From contig PESC01000024.1 in NCBI GenBank assembly GCA_002929135.1, positions 1 to 64,000 of the forward strand: 64,000 nt of DNA, in the 5' to 3' direction. Origin of the DNA: Methylomonas sp. (GTDB taxonomy: Bacteria; Pseudomonadota; Gammaproteobacteria; Methylococcales; Methylomonadaceae). Position 1 is the stretch's first letter. Each line of letters starts with the position of its first letter. Of this stretch, positions 24,937 through 37,088 are shown one piece after another. Made by a program: the position numbers and the translations under genes. Below the pieces are notes generated by a model, which saw only the letters and a list, made by a program, of their open reading frames with translations, did no database searches and was not told the origin of the DNA.

Positions 24937-24982
24937 GCATAAGCATTCCTGGCGCACAGCCACGCGCCAGGAATGCTTATGC
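24937..24982. repeat. 19-bp perfect inverted repeat after trpE
   Basis: Arms at 24937-24955 and 24964-24982 are perfect complements, with an 8-nt loop. It begins 10 bp after the trpE stop. There is no T-run on either side, so a simple rho-independent terminator is unlikely; a rho-linked 3' hairpin or a REP/mobile-element-like palindrome fits as well. Confidence 0.85.
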
Positions 24983-25000
24983 CGACCAAATGGTTTCGAC

Positions 25001-25006
25001 TATAAT
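25001..25006 (+). promoter_or_regulatory. Possible -10 element for uppP
   Basis: A perfect TATAAT about 100 bp before the uppP ATG, without a good -35. The intervening leader (25010-25108) has no visible ORF or strong hairpin. Confidence 0.35.
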
Positions 25007-25108
25007 CCCACCCCGTTTGCGTGGCTTTTAGCCCTCACGCATTGTTTTGGTTGATCCATCCGCCGCCCAACTTAACCCAACTTCACCCTCTCGAACTCTT
25101 CTAAAGAT

Positions 25109-25936
25109 ATGGACATTGCCTTACTGATAAAAGCAGTCATCCTCGGCATCGTCGAAGGTCTGACCGAATTCCTGCCGGTTTCCAGCACCGGTCACCTGAT
25201 TCTGGCGGGTGATCTGCTGGATTTCACCGACGAAAAAGCCAAGCTGTTTTCCATCGTCATTCAGGTGGGCGCCATCCTGGCGGTGTGTTGGGAATATCGC
25301 CGCAAGCTGGCAGCGGTGATCTGCGGATTGCACCGCGATGCCCAGGCTCGCAAGTTCGTGATGAATCTTGTCGTGGCCTTCATGCCGCTGGCCATGCTGG
25401 GCCTGGCATTCGGCAAACAGATCAAGGCGGTGCTGTTCAAGCCGATACCGGTTGCCTTGGCGTTCATCATCGGCGCCTTCATCATCATCTGGGCCGAGAA
25501 GCGCGAGCACAAAATCCGGGTGCACGATGTCGATGACCTGACGGTGCTGGATGCACTGAAACTCGGCATCGCCCAAGCATTTGCCCTGATTCCCGGCACA
25601 TCGCGCTCGGGCGCCACCATCATCGGCGGCCTGCTGTTCGGCCTGTCGCGCAAGACCGCCACCGAATTCTCGTTTTTTCTGGCGATTCCAACCCTGGTGG
25701 TCGCCAGCCTGTACGACCTGTACAAACATCGTGATTTGCTGCATGGCGAAAGCGATGTCCTGCTGTTCGCCGTCGGCCTGATCGCATCGTTCGTCAGCGC
25801 CATCATTGCGGTCAAGGGTTTACTGCGTTACATCAGCCAGCACAATTTCATCATTTTTGCCTGGTATCGCATCGTGTTCGGCATCGTCGTCCTCGTTACC
25901 GCCTACACCGGCCTGGTGCAATGGACGGTAGGCTGA
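25109..25936 (+). CDS. uppP: Undecaprenyl-diphosphatase (BacA/UppP)
   Basis: UppP removes a phosphate from undecaprenyl diphosphate to recycle the lipid carrier used for peptidoglycan and other glycans. The 275-residue inner-membrane protein has the glutamate-rich motif [17 protein letters not shown] (residues 13-29) and the second conserved block [20 protein letters not shown] (about 160-180), both needed for catalysis. Length and membrane pattern match the family. It is followed by a Na+/Ca2+ exchanger gene after 41 bp and probably forms a unit with it and hpnN. Confidence 0.96.
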   Translation: MDIALLIKAVILGIVEGLTEFLPVSSTGHLILAGDLLDFTDEKAKLFSIVIQVGAILAVCWEYRRKLAAVICGLHRDAQARKFVMNLVVAFMPLAMLGLAFGKQIKAVLFKPIPVALAFIIGAFIIIWAEKREHKIRVHDVDDLTVLDALKLGIAQAFALIPGTSRSGATIIGGLLFGLSRKTATEFSFFLAIPTLVVASLYDLYKHRDLLHGESDVLLFAVGLIASFVSAIIAVKGLLRYISQHNFIIFAWYRIVFGIVVLVTAYTGLVQWTVG

Positions 25937-25977
25937 ACACAAGCCCGCTTTTTTCATCCGCATGTTTTGAAGGTTTT

Positions 25978-26955
25978 ATGGCATTACCGCTGTTGATGAT
26001 TTTCATCGGCCTGATCGTATTGATCTGGAGCGCCGATCTGTTCGTTGAAGGCGCAGCAGCATCGGCCAGCCAGTTGGGCATGTCACCACTGCTGATCGGC
26101 GTCATCGTTGTCGGTTTCGGCACCTCGGCACCGGAAATGACGGTGTCGGTACTGTCGGCCATGCAGGGCAACCCCGGTATTTCACTCGGCAATGCCTACG
26201 GTTCGAATATCGCCAACATTGCCTTGATTCTGGGCATCACCGCACTCATCAACCCGATCAGCATCCACTCACAGATGTTGAAAAAGGAGTTGCCGATCTT
26301 GCTGGCCGTGACACTGCTGGCATTCGAACAACTCTATGACGGCCAACTCAGCCGTACCGAAGCTCTGACCCAACTGGCGGTATTCATTGGCATTCTGGCG
26401 TGGATGACGTCAGAAGACATTAAAAAAGGCAATGAGGAACTGGTAAGAGACGTCGAGACCGAACTGGAAGCAATCCCGACTTCACTCGACCTGGGTATAT
26501 TCTGGGTAGTTGTGGGATTGACGTTTCTGATCGTCAGTTCGCGCGTGTTGGTGTGGGGGGCGGTGTCGATTGCGCAAAGCCTGGGTGTCAGCGATTTGAT
26601 TATCGGCTTGACCATCGTAGCTGTAGGTACGTCGCTACCGGAACTGGCATCGTCCATCATGGCGATTAGAAAAGGCGAGCATGATCTGGCCGTGGGCAAC
26701 ATCGTAGGCTCCAATCTGTTCAACACCCTGGCCGTCGTCGGCCTGGTCGGCAGCATTCAACCCATGCCGATTCCTGCGGATATTGTGAATCGCGACTGGC
26801 TGTTGATGGCACTATTAACGCTGGCCCTGTTTTTCATGGGCTATGATCGCAGCCGCAACGGTTACGGCAAAATCAACCGTCTCGAAGGCGGTTTACTACT
26901 GGCCACCTACATCGGCTATACCCTTTATTTGATCGATACCGGCGCTAACCCATAA
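25978..26955 (+). CDS. Calcium/sodium antiporter, CaCA family (YrbG-like)
   Basis: A 325-residue inner-membrane exchanger with the two inverted alpha-repeats of the CaCA family: GFGTSAPEMTVS with GSNIANI in the first half, and GTSLPELASS with GSNLFNTLAVVG in the second. The conserved glutamates in these repeats bind Ca2+. An acidic cytoplasmic loop (about 150-180) separates the halves. I start at ATG 25978 with GAAGG just upstream; the open frame runs 19 codons further up, into the end of uppP, without family support. The next gene follows after 2 bp. Confidence 0.92.
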   Translation: MALPLLMIFIGLIVLIWSADLFVEGAAASASQLGMSPLLIGVIVVGFGTSAPEMTVSVLSAMQGNPGISLGNAYGSNIANIALILGITALINPISIHSQMLKKELPILLAVTLLAFEQLYDGQLSRTEALTQLAVFIGILAWMTSEDIKKGNEELVRDVETELEAIPTSLDLGIFWVVVGLTFLIVSSRVLVWGAVSIAQSLGVSDLIIGLTIVAVGTSLPELASSIMAIRKGEHDLAVGNIVGSNLFNTLAVVGLVGSIQPMPIPADIVNRDWLLMALLTLALFFMGYDRSRNGYGKINRLEGGLLLATYIGYTLYLIDTGANP

Positions 26956-26957
26956 CC

Positions 26958-29630
26958 ATGTCGAGTACAACCTTGCGCAACCTCGCATTTCGCTGGAGTA
27001 ACGGGCTGCTGTATTCGCCCTGGCTGGTATTGCTGATAACCCTCGTGCTTGCCTACGGCGCATTCCGCTATACCGCCACCCATCTCAGCATCAACACCGA
27101 TACCGCCGAACTGATCGCCCCCGATGCGCCATTCCAGCAAAACCGGCGAAGGTTCGAGCAGCAATTCAACCAGGACGCTTATACGCTGCTGCTGGTGCTG
27201 GAATCGTCCAGCCCAGAATTGACCAAAGCCGCCGCCGCCCGCATGGCCCGCGAGTTACGGGCCGACACAGACCATATCGCCTATGTCTATCGTCCCGACG
27301 ACCACCTTTTTTTCCGGCAAAACGGCTTGCTGTTTCTCGACACCGACAAGTTGCAAGATTTTTCCGTCACCCTGGCGCAGGCGCAACCCTTCATCGGTCG
27401 CATTTCGCAAGATCCCAGCCTGAACGGCTTCTTCTCGATTTTCGAAGACGCGCTCAACGCTGAAAACCCGTCGGATGAGGTACCTATCGATCTAATATCG
27501 TTGATGGGTAAAGTCTCGGTGTCGCTGCATCGCACACTGAATGGCGAAACCGATTTGCTGTCGTGGCAAACGCTGATCGCAGAAAACGAAATCAGCAAGG
27601 CGCAATCGGACAAGGCCTTGATTTTCGTCAAACCCAAACCTGATTACCGCGCGATTCTGCCGGTCGCATCGACGATAGACGTCATCCGCGAAGCAGCACA
27701 AAGAATCCAGGATCCCAATCTGCCGACGGTCAGGGTACGCATCACCGGCGAAGTCGGTCTGGAGCACGACGAAATGGTCGGCATGAGCGAAGGCACATTC
27801 ACAGCCAGTCTATTTTCGATCGTTCTGGTCTGCGGCATTCTGTTTCTGGCCTACCGTTCCTGGCTGCTGGTGTCATGCACACTGGCAACACTGGGGCTGG
27901 GGCTGATATTTTGCGGTTTGTTCGCCGCCGTGTCGGTCAAGCAGTTGAATCTGATTTCTGTCGCCTTCGCAGTGTCCAACATTGGTCTCGGTGTCGAATA
28001 CGCCATCCATTTCTGTCTACGTTATCGCGACAGCCTGGCCATGCATGGCCGCGATAAAGTTCACGCCATTCGTACCGCCATTCTCGACACCAGCCCATCG
28101 TTGATTCTGTGCGCCGGCACCACGGCCATTGGCCTGTATGCCTTCATTCCCACCGATTACCAGGGCATTTCCGAACTCGGCTTGCTGGCCGGTACCAGTT
28201 TGTTCATCTGTTTGTTCATCACACTGACCGTACTGCCGGTACTGCTGAAGATCATGCCGACCCCGTCGGTCCGCGCCGCCAGCAAGGATGAAACGCCTGG
28301 CGCATCGCCGCTTTCACGATCGATGGCCTGGTTCACTCTGCATTACGCCAGACCGATCACGCTGATAACCCTGGTGGCTGCCATTGGCGGCATTTTCCTG
28401 GTCACACAGATCGAAACCGATTTCAGCCCGCTCAATTTGCGCGACCCCGATACCGAATCGGTCAAAGCCTTCAAGGACTTGATGCGACACAAGGACACAT
28501 CGCCAATGACATTGACCTACCTCGCCGACAGCGCGGCAGAGGTGCAATCGGTCTCAGCCAGGCTCAAACAGTTGCCAACGGTGGACAAGACCATCAGCCT
28601 GCTGGATTTCGTGCCCGACGAGCAGGACGACAAACTGGCCATCATCGACGAAATGGTGATGACACTAGGCCCACAAGGCCAGTTCTTTCCCCAGCTCAAA
28701 ACCGGTAGCGACCCCAAACCGGCCATCGAACGCATGGTGAAAGCCATAGACGCCAACCTGCCGAAACGCAGTCACCCGGCCGACATCGCCGCATTGCAAA
28801 ACTTCCGCCATGAATTACAGGATGTGCTGCTGGAACTGGACGCCCGTTTCCAGCCCAATCGCGGCGTTTTCATTGAGAAAATTCAAACCTCGCTACTCGG
28901 TACGCTGCCCACCGTCATGAACGAGTTGCTGACCGGCTTCAAGGCCGAGACAATCTATGCCGACGACATCCCTGCCGACCTGCGCGAGCGCTGGTTGAGT
29001 CGTGACGACTTATATCGGCTACAGATTTTTCCAAAACACGACCTCAACGACCTGAACAACATGCAACGCTTCATCACCGATGTCCAGACCATCGTACCGG
29101 ATGTCACCGACCTGCCCATCATGTACTGGGAGTCGATGAAAGCCGTCATAAGCGCGTTCCAGCAAGCCATCATCATTGCGCTGCTAGCGATTGCCGGTTT
29201 GTTGCTGTTCATACGGCGTAGCGTCGTCGATACCTTGCTAGTCATGGCACCTCTGGTGCTGGCCGGGTTGTTCACCATGGCCAGCACGGTATTGACCGGC
29301 ACCCCCATCAATTTTGCCAACATCATCGCCCTACCGCTGCTGATGGGGCTAGGCGTCGATAACGGCATCCACATGGTCGAAAAATTGCACCATTCGTTGT
29401 CGGAACAACAGAACATCTATCAATCAAGCACGGCGCGCGGCATGTTTTTCGGTGCATTGACGACGGTTTCGAGCTTTGCCGGGCTGGCATTCTCGCCGCA
29501 TCAAGGTATCGCCAGCATGGGCTTGGTCATCACCATCGGCATTTTCTGGATCATGACCTGCACCTTCATCGTACTGCCCGCCATCGCCAAGCTGGTACTG
29601 AAGCCTGTGTCTGCAAACAGCGTCGGATGA
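26958..29630 (+). CDS. hpnN: Hopanoid-associated RND transporter (HpnN/MMPL type)
   Basis: An 890-residue RND-superfamily protein of the MMPL type, best matched to HpnN, which moves hopanoids from the inner to the outer membrane. The pattern is helix 1 (about 20-42), a large periplasmic domain, helices 2-6 (about 275-430), helix 7 (about 470), a second periplasmic domain, and helices 8-12 (about 735-880). It has two repeats, each with a G.GVxN/GxGVEYAIHF-type helix (NIGLGVEYAIHFCLRY and LMGLGVDNGIHMVEKLHH). Type I methanotrophs make abundant hopanoids, which supports the call; no other hpn or shc gene is visible. It starts 2 bp after the exchanger gene and is the last gene of that run. Confidence 0.8.
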   Translation: MSSTTLRNLAFRWSNGLLYSPWLVLLITLVLAYGAFRYTATHLSINTDTAELIAPDAPFQQNRRRFEQQFNQDAYTLLLVLESSSPELTKAAAARMARELRADTDHIAYVYRPDDHLFFRQNGLLFLDTDKLQDFSVTLAQAQPFIGRISQDPSLNGFFSIFEDALNAENPSDEVPIDLISLMGKVSVSLHRTLNGETDLLSWQTLIAENEISKAQSDKALIFVKPKPDYRAILPVASTIDVIREAAQRIQDPNLPTVRVRITGEVGLEHDEMVGMSEGTFTASLFSIVLVCGILFLAYRSWLLVSCTLATLGLGLIFCGLFAAVSVKQLNLISVAFAVSNIGLGVEYAIHFCLRYRDSLAMHGRDKVHAIRTAILDTSPSLILCAGTTAIGLYAFIPTDYQGISELGLLAGTSLFICLFITLTVLPVLLKIMPTPSVRAASKDETPGASPLSRSMAWFTLHYARPITLITLVAAIGGIFLVTQIETDFSPLNLRDPDTESVKAFKDLMRHKDTSPMTLTYLADSAAEVQSVSARLKQLPTVDKTISLLDFVPDEQDDKLAIIDEMVMTLGPQGQFFPQLKTGSDPKPAIERMVKAIDANLPKRSHPADIAALQNFRHELQDVLLELDARFQPNRGVFIEKIQTSLLGTLPTVMNELLTGFKAETIYADDIPADLRERWLSRDDLYRLQIFPKHDLNDLNNMQRFITDVQTIVPDVTDLPIMYWESMKAVISAFQQAIIIALLAIAGLLLFIRRSVVDTLLVMAPLVLAGLFTMASTVLTGTPINFANIIALPLLMGLGVDNGIHMVEKLHHSLSEQQNIYQSSTARGMFFGALTTVSSFAGLAFSPHQGIASMGLVITIGIFWIMTCTFIVLPAIAKLVLKPVSANSVG

Positions 29631-29982
29631 ATAGACATGAACCCAGTGATTGCGCTGATCTACCCGTAGAGTAATCTCAGCCGCATGCAGCATCGATGTC
29701 AGCAGCGCCTGCACCGACTCAAGGCAACCATTTGACTCGACAGCAAGTGAATCACAAGCCCACCATTGCAACGGGCCTGGCATGTCGTTCGGAAATTGGC
29801 CTTTACAAGGGTTTGTAGGTTGCCGAGTATCAGAGATCAACCACCCGGAGATGGTCTGGCTTTCAGCGCTGATTTTTGCCCGCAACACGCAGTCGTTCAA
29901 AATCAATTTTGAAGTCGACTGACTTCGCTGCGAACCGAGGTTTTAACGAATCCAAACAAGTTTCCGAGCTTTTCACGTTATC
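29631..29982. other. 352-bp gap between hpnN and the atp terminator
   Basis: No secure gene. A minus-strand frame (29424-29906) has a plausible-looking first 90 codons in the gap but runs on into the end of hpnN, where it is only an antisense shadow. It has no ribosome-binding site and no recognised family. Confidence 0.3.
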
Positions 29983-30022
29983 CAAAAACAAAAAAGCCCG
30001 ATAACGCTGACGTTATCGGGCT
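29983..30022 (-). terminator. Rho-independent terminator of the atp operon
   Basis: Perfect 12-bp arms (29995-30006 and 30011-30022) with a 4-nt loop. The minus-strand transcript continues into a U-rich stretch (29983-29995). It lies 25 bp after atpC. A plus-strand transcript from hpnN meets the same stem but has no U-run after it. Confidence 0.94.
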
Positions 30023-30047
30023 TGTGGGTTTAACTTGGTATAGGCGA

Positions 30048-30470
30048 TCAGGATCCGCGTTTTCGCACTCGCTCCAGCATTTTCAATTGCATGATGGCAT
30101 CGGCCAGCTCGGCTTCGGCCAAAGCATAGTCATACTCACCGGATTTATCCTCCAGCATTTCTTCGGCGCGAAGCTTGGCCTCGATGGCGGCGGCTTCGTC
30201 GATGTCGCGCGCACGAATCGCCGTATCGGCCAGCACTGTTACCAAATGGGGCTGCACTTCGAGCAGGCCGCCGGATACATAAAATTCGTAACTTTCCTTG
30301 TCGCTGATCTTGACCCTGACTTCGCCCGCCTTTAATTTGGTGATGAACGGGGCGTGACGCGGCGCAATACCGACGTCACCCATTTCGGCCGGGGCAAACA
30401 CCATTTCCACCAAGCCGGAATAAACTTCCTTTTCGGCGCTAACGATGTCGACATGTATGGTCATGGCCAT
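30048..30470 (-). CDS. atpC: F1 ATP synthase epsilon subunit
   Basis: Epsilon is part of the central stalk and inhibits ATP hydrolysis. The 140-residue protein has the N-terminal beta-sandwich (VDIVSAEKEVYSG, MGDVGIAPRHAPFITKLK) and the C-terminal helical pair. GAGGAG eight bases before the ATG at 30470 sets the start. It is the last gene of the operon, 27 bp after atpD. Confidence 0.97.
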   Translation of the reverse strand: MAMTIHVDIVSAEKEVYSGLVEMVFAPAEMGDVGIAPRHAPFITKLKAGEVRVKISDKESYEFYVSGGLLEVQPHLVTVLADTAIRARDIDEAAAIEAKLRAEEMLEDKSGEYDYALAEAELADAIMQLKMLERVRKRGS

Positions 30471-30497
30471 GAGCTGATTCTCCTCTGCTGGCTGGGT

Positions 30498-31901
<1,404 letters not shown>

Positions 31902-32768
31902 TTAAACGGCCGCAGCGCCGGCAACGATTTCCGAAATTTCCTGCGTAATTGCCGCTTGTCTCGCTTTGTTGTACACCAGCTGCAATTCTTTGATGATGTT
32001 GCCGGCATTGTCGGACGCGCTTTTCATCGCAACCATGCGGGCCGCCTGTTCACAAGCGTTATTCTCGACCAGCCCCTGATAAACCATGGACTCGACATAG
32101 CGCATCAACAAATGATTCAGAACATCGCTGGCATTGGGTTCGTAGAGATAATCCCAATAACTTTTGCCGCTTGCAGGTTCAAGGTCGTCGGATGCAACCG
32201 GCAACAGCTTTTCCTTGATCGGCTTCTGGCTCATGGTGTTGACAAATTCATTGCTGAACACATGCAGTTCGTCAATGCTGCCCTGTGTGTAGGCATCCAG
32301 CATGATCTTGATGACACCAATAATGTCGCTTTGATTTGGGGTGTCTCCCAGCTTCGATACCTCGCCGATCATGTTTGCATGAAGGTCGCTGAAGAACGCA
32401 CTGGCCTTGTTGCCTATGGTGCAAATATCGACCTCTATGCCCGCCCGATACCAGCTTTGCATTTCGACTAGCACCTTGCGAAACAGGTTGGCGTTCAGAC
32501 CGCCGCACAACCCCCTGTCCGAGCTGATGACAATGATGCCGATACGTTTGACATCGCGTTTCACCATCAAGGGGTGTCTGTATTCGGGATTGGCGTCGGT
32601 CAGATGATGGATGATCTGGCTGATTTTCCGGGCGTAAGGCCGGGAAGCCTGCATCCGCTCCTTGGTTTTGCGCATTTTGCTAGCCGCAACCATTTCCATG
32701 GCACGGGTGATTTTCTGGGTATTTTTGATACTCGAAATCTTACTTCGTATTTCTTTGCCAACAGCCAT
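31902..32768 (-). CDS. atpG: F1 ATP synthase gamma subunit
   Basis: The rotor shaft. The 288-residue protein has the long N-terminal helix ([20 protein letters not shown]), [11 protein letters not shown] near residue 85, and a C-terminal helix with [21 protein letters not shown]. It lies 12 bp after atpA. Confidence 0.97.
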   Translation of the reverse strand: MAVGKEIRSKISSIKNTQKITRAMEMVAASKMRKTKERMQASRPYARKISQIIHHLTDANPEYRHPLMVKRDVKRIGIIVISSDRGLCGGLNANLFRKVLVEMQSWYRAGIEVDICTIGNKASAFFSDLHANMIGEVSKLGDTPNQSDIIGVIKIMLDAYTQGSIDELHVFSNEFVNTMSQKPIKEKLLPVASDDLEPASGKSYWDYLYEPNASDVLNHLLMRYVESMVYQGLVENNACEQAARMVAMKSASDNAGNIIKELQLVYNKARQAAITQEISEIVAGAAAV

Positions 32769-32780
32769 GGATAGTTCCTG

Positions 32781-34322
32781 TTACCAGCGTCCAGCTTTGA
32801 CGAAACGCTCTATCGCGCCGTGTATGCCGTTTTTGATGTCGTCGGAGAAATCACCGGTTTGATTGATTTTCGCCATCAAGTCAGCCTCTTCTGCTTTCAT
32901 GAAGGCCAGCAGGGTTGCTTCGAAATCGCGAACCGCTTTGACTTCCAGATTATCGAGGAAACCGGCATTGGCGGCATACAACGAGACACCCATTTCAGCA
33001 ACCGACATCGGTGCGTACTGGTTTTGCTTCATCAATTCAGTTACTCGTTGGCCACGCTCGATCTGCTTGCGCGTGCTTTCATCCAGGTCGGATGCGAATT
33101 GCGCAAACGCTGCCAATTCACGAAACTGCGCCAAGTCGAGACGGATACCGCCGCCGAGTTTTTTGATGATTTTGGTTTGTGCCGCACCACCGACCCGCGA
33201 CACCGACAAACCGGCATTGACCGCCGGGCGTATGCCGGAATTGAATAAACCGGTTTCCAGGAATATCTGGCCGTCGGTGATCGAAATGACGTTGGTGGGT
33301 ACGAAAGCGGAAACGTCGCCCCCTTGGGTTTCAATGATAGGCAGCGCCGTCAGTGAGCCGGTTTTACCTTTCACTTGTCCGTTGGTCAACTTTTCGACCT
33401 CGGCTGCATTGATACGCGCAGCGCGCTCCAGCAAGCGGGAATGAATGTAGAAAACGTCGCCAGGGTATGCTTCACGGCCTGGCGGACGACGCAGCAACAG
33501 CGAAATCTGGCGATAGGCCCAGGCTTGCTTGGTCAAGTCGTCATAAATGATCAGCGCATCTTCGCCTTTGTCACGGAAGTATTCGCCCATCGAGCAGCCG
33601 GTGTAAGGCGCGATGAATTGCAGGGCAGCCGATTCGGAGGCCGATGCGACGACGACGATGGTGTGCGCCATCGCACCGTGTTCTTCCAGCTTACGGACGA
33701 CATTGGCAATCGATGAGCGTTTCTGGCCGATTGCAACATAGATACATTTGATGCCGGTGCCTTTCTGATTGATGATGGCGTCGACGGCAATCGCAGTTTT
33801 ACCGGTCTGGCGGTCACCGATAATCAATTCACGCTGGCCACGGCCAACAGGAATCATGGAATCGATGGATTTCAAACCGATTTGTACGGGTTGGTCGACC
33901 GATTGCCGAGCAATGACACCGGGCGCGATTTTTTCGATGGGTGAGGTCAGATTGGTGTCAACCGGCCCCTTACCATCGATGGGATTGCCCAATGCGTCAA
34001 CAACGCGACCCAATAGCGCATCACCCACAGGCACTTCCAGGATGCGACCGGTACATTTGACCGTGTCACCTTCGGAAATGTGCTGATAGCCACCCAACAT
34101 CACGGCACCGACGGAGTCGCGCTCTAGGTTCAACGCCATACCGTAAGACCCGCCAGGAAACTCCAGCATTTCGCCCTGCATCGCTTCCGACAGGCCGTGC
34201 ACACGAACGATGCCGTCGGTCACGCTAACGACGGAGCCTTCCGTATGCGCTTCAGGAGGCGCGTCGAAATTTTCGATCTTCTTTTTGATTAGATCACTTA
34301 TTTCTGATGGATTTAGTTGCAT
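32781..34322 (-). CDS. atpA: F1 ATP synthase alpha subunit
   Basis: The non-catalytic nucleotide-binding subunit. The 513-residue protein has the Walker [10 protein letters not shown] (about 170-178) and the conserved [22 protein letters not shown] block; the C-terminal helical domain is complete. The N-terminal helix that binds the delta subunit is present ([20 protein letters not shown]). It lies 23 bp after atpH. Confidence 0.98.
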   Translation of the reverse strand: MQLNPSEISDLIKKKIENFDAPPEAHTEGSVVSVTDGIVRVHGLSEAMQGEMLEFPGGSYGMALNLERDSVGAVMLGGYQHISEGDTVKCTGRILEVPVGDALLGRVVDALGNPIDGKGPVDTNLTSPIEKIAPGVIARQSVDQPVQIGLKSIDSMIPVGRGQRELIIGDRQTGKTAIAVDAIINQKGTGIKCIYVAIGQKRSSIANVVRKLEEHGAMAHTIVVVASASESAALQFIAPYTGCSMGEYFRDKGEDALIIYDDLTKQAWAYRQISLLLRRPPGREAYPGDVFYIHSRLLERAARINAAEVEKLTNGQVKGKTGSLTALPIIETQGGDVSAFVPTNVISITDGQIFLETGLFNSGIRPAVNAGLSVSRVGGAAQTKIIKKLGGGIRLDLAQFRELAAFAQFASDLDESTRKQIERGQRVTELMKQNQYAPMSVAEMGVSLYAANAGFLDNLEVKAVRDFEATLLAFMKAEEADLMAKINQTGDFSDDIKNGIHGAIERFVKAGRW

Positions 34323-34345
34323 TTTTTGTTTTCCCGATCTGGCTC

Positions 34346-34876
34346 TTAGAGCCGTTTGGCTAATTGTTGAAGCTGGCCTCTGACGGACGCATCGATGACC
34401 TTATCCCCGGCTTTGGCAATGACGCCGCCTATCAACGCATGATCGACGGAAACCTTGGCGTTGATTTTTCGGTTCAGCAGTTTTTCCAACATGCCGACGT
34501 ATTTGTTCTGCTCCGCTTTGGACAAGGCGTAGGCGCTGGTGAGATTGACATTGACATAACCTTCGTCGTTAGCCTTCAGTTGCTCGAAAATAACTGCAAT
34601 TTCAGGCAACACCTTCACCTTGTCATTGGCAACCAGCAGTTTCAGCAGGTTCTTACCCTCGCCATGAACATGCTCTTGCACGATGTCGAGCAAAAGCTCG
34701 GTTGCTTTTGCCTTGCCTACCTTGGGGTTGTCGATGATGCGAATCAAATTGTCGCTCTGCGCCACCTGTGCCAGAAAGCTCAAAGAAGCAGACCATGTGT
34801 CGGCGTTGCTGCTCTGCTTGGCCTGTTTGAAGGCAGCCTCGGCATAAGGCCGTGCTAACGTCGCTAATTCAGTCAT
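34346..34876 (-). CDS. atpH: F1 ATP synthase delta subunit
   Basis: Delta (OSCP-like) holds alpha3beta3 to the peripheral stalk. The 176-residue protein opens [17 protein letters not shown] and ends in the conserved [20 protein letters not shown]. It is 3 bp from atpF. Confidence 0.97.
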   Translation of the reverse strand: MTELATLARPYAEAAFKQAKQSSNADTWSASLSFLAQVAQSDNLIRIIDNPKVGKAKATELLLDIVQEHVHGEGKNLLKLLVANDKVKVLPEIAVIFEQLKANDEGYVNVNLTSAYALSKAEQNKYVGMLEKLLNRKINAKVSVDHALIGGVIAKAGDKVIDASVRGQLQQLAKRL

Positions 34877-34879
34877 TGT

Positions 34880-35353
34880 TTAGCCCAGTTGCTTGGCCGT
34901 CCGGCTCAGAAGTTCCTGATGCTTGGCCTTGTCGATCTCTTCTTTCAGAATCTGCTCGGCAGCACGCAGGGCCAGTGTCGAAACGTCTTTGCGCAAGCTT
35001 TCACGCGCTTGCAACCGTTCTTGCTCGATTTGCGCGCGAGCGGCTTCCAGCAGGCGTTCGGTCTCTTTTTGTGCCTGAGCCTTGGATTCCTCGATCAGAT
35101 CGTTGGCACGTTTGTGAGCACTGGCTATGATTTCCGCAGACTGCTCTTTGGCTTCCTTGATGACGCCAACGGCTTTCTTTTCCGCCAGCTTGATGGATTC
35201 CTGGCCTTTTTCGGCAGCAGCCAAGCCCTCTGCGATTTTGGTTTTGCGCTCTTCCAGAGCAGCCATGATCGGTGGCCATACATACTTCATGGTGAACCAC
35301 ACCAGAAGCGTGAAGGTGATCATTTGCCCGATCAGGGTAGCATTGATACTCAT
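34880..35353 (-). CDS. atpF: F0 ATP synthase b subunit
   Basis: The peripheral-stalk subunit. The 157-residue protein has one N-terminal membrane helix ([18 protein letters not shown]) followed by a long, charged coiled coil, alanine- and glutamate-rich, to the end. It is 109 bp after atpE, the widest gap in the operon. There is a single b gene, so b is a homodimer. Confidence 0.97.
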   Translation of the reverse strand: MSINATLIGQMITFTLLVWFTMKYVWPPIMAALEERKTKIAEGLAAAEKGQESIKLAEKKAVGVIKEAKEQSAEIIASAHKRANDLIEESKAQAQKETERLLEAARAQIEQERLQARESLRKDVSTLALRAAEQILKEEIDKAKHQELLSRTAKQLG

Positions 35354-35462
35354 TGATGCTTTCCTCGTTTACCGTGTCATGTAGCTGTCGGCAAAGCTCG
35401 CGAACGACGCTTTGCGATACGCGGGATAACCACTGGCAATCGCGCGTCAGACAGCGATGGAT

Positions 35463-36562
<1,100 letters not shown>

Positions 36563-36572
36563 TCACAAAAAA

Positions 36573-36941
36573 TCAATTGCGCAGGCGATACAGCGCAAAC
36601 CAAAAAACCGATAATGTAGCCACGTAACCTATGAGCAACGTCAAAAAATTCATAGATAGCATTTGCAGGGCAATAGAAAAAAGCGCCGCAGTCAAAAGCA
36701 GTTTCACCGCTTCGCCGGAATAAAACGCCTTGACGATGACACCCGGCTCGCTATGCCTGGCCAGATAAATTCTGTATGCGAAATAAAAATTGGGAACTAT
36801 TGCCACAATACCGCCAACTAACGGTGACAAGGCTGATTTCCACCCGCCAGCCAATAAAAAACCCGATGTCACTATCATGGCCATCAAGGCCTGCGCATAC
36901 AACACTCGCCCGACAGCAAAAAACGGCTTTTCGACTGCCAT
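36573..36941 (-). CDS. atpI: ATP synthase assembly factor I
   Basis: A 122-residue four-helix membrane protein, the usual first gene of proteobacterial atp operons, which helps c-ring assembly or Mg2+ supply. It has the GGIVAIVPNFYFAYRIYLAR motif region seen in AtpI. GGGAGGGG precedes the ATG, and the operon promoter is about 30 bp upstream. Confidence 0.88.
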   Translation of the reverse strand: MAVEKPFFAVGRVLYAQALMAMIVTSGFLLAGGWKSALSPLVGGIVAIVPNFYFAYRIYLARHSEPGVIVKAFYSGEAVKLLLTAALFSIALQMLSMNFLTLLIGYVATLSVFWFALYRLRN

Positions 36942-36970
36942 AGACCCCTCCCGGACGGCTAAGCTCGGCG

Positions 36971-36999
36971 ATTATATCCAGCCACTACATTTAACGCAA
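36971..36999 (-). promoter_or_regulatory. Sigma70 promoter of the atp operon
   Basis: On the minus strand TTGCGT (36999-36994), 17-bp spacer, TATAAT (36976-36971), 30 bp before the atpI start. The perfect -10 and spacing make this convincing. Confidence 0.78.
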
Positions 37000-37088
37000 C
37001 ACTCCCCCGGCAGCGCAAGGCCATGGAAATCACGGCGAATCGCCTCGGCCTGACAGACGAGTTAGCACCAGCGGAAGGGGTGCCTTAT

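Noticed and set aside
24937-24982. Palindrome after trpE as a standard rho-independent terminator
   Set aside because: The stem is excellent but neither side has a T-run.
29424-29906. 160-codon minus-strand frame after hpnN
   Set aside because: More than a third overlaps hpnN antisense; no ribosome-binding site or family. The part in the gap might be decayed coding sequence, but I cannot support it.
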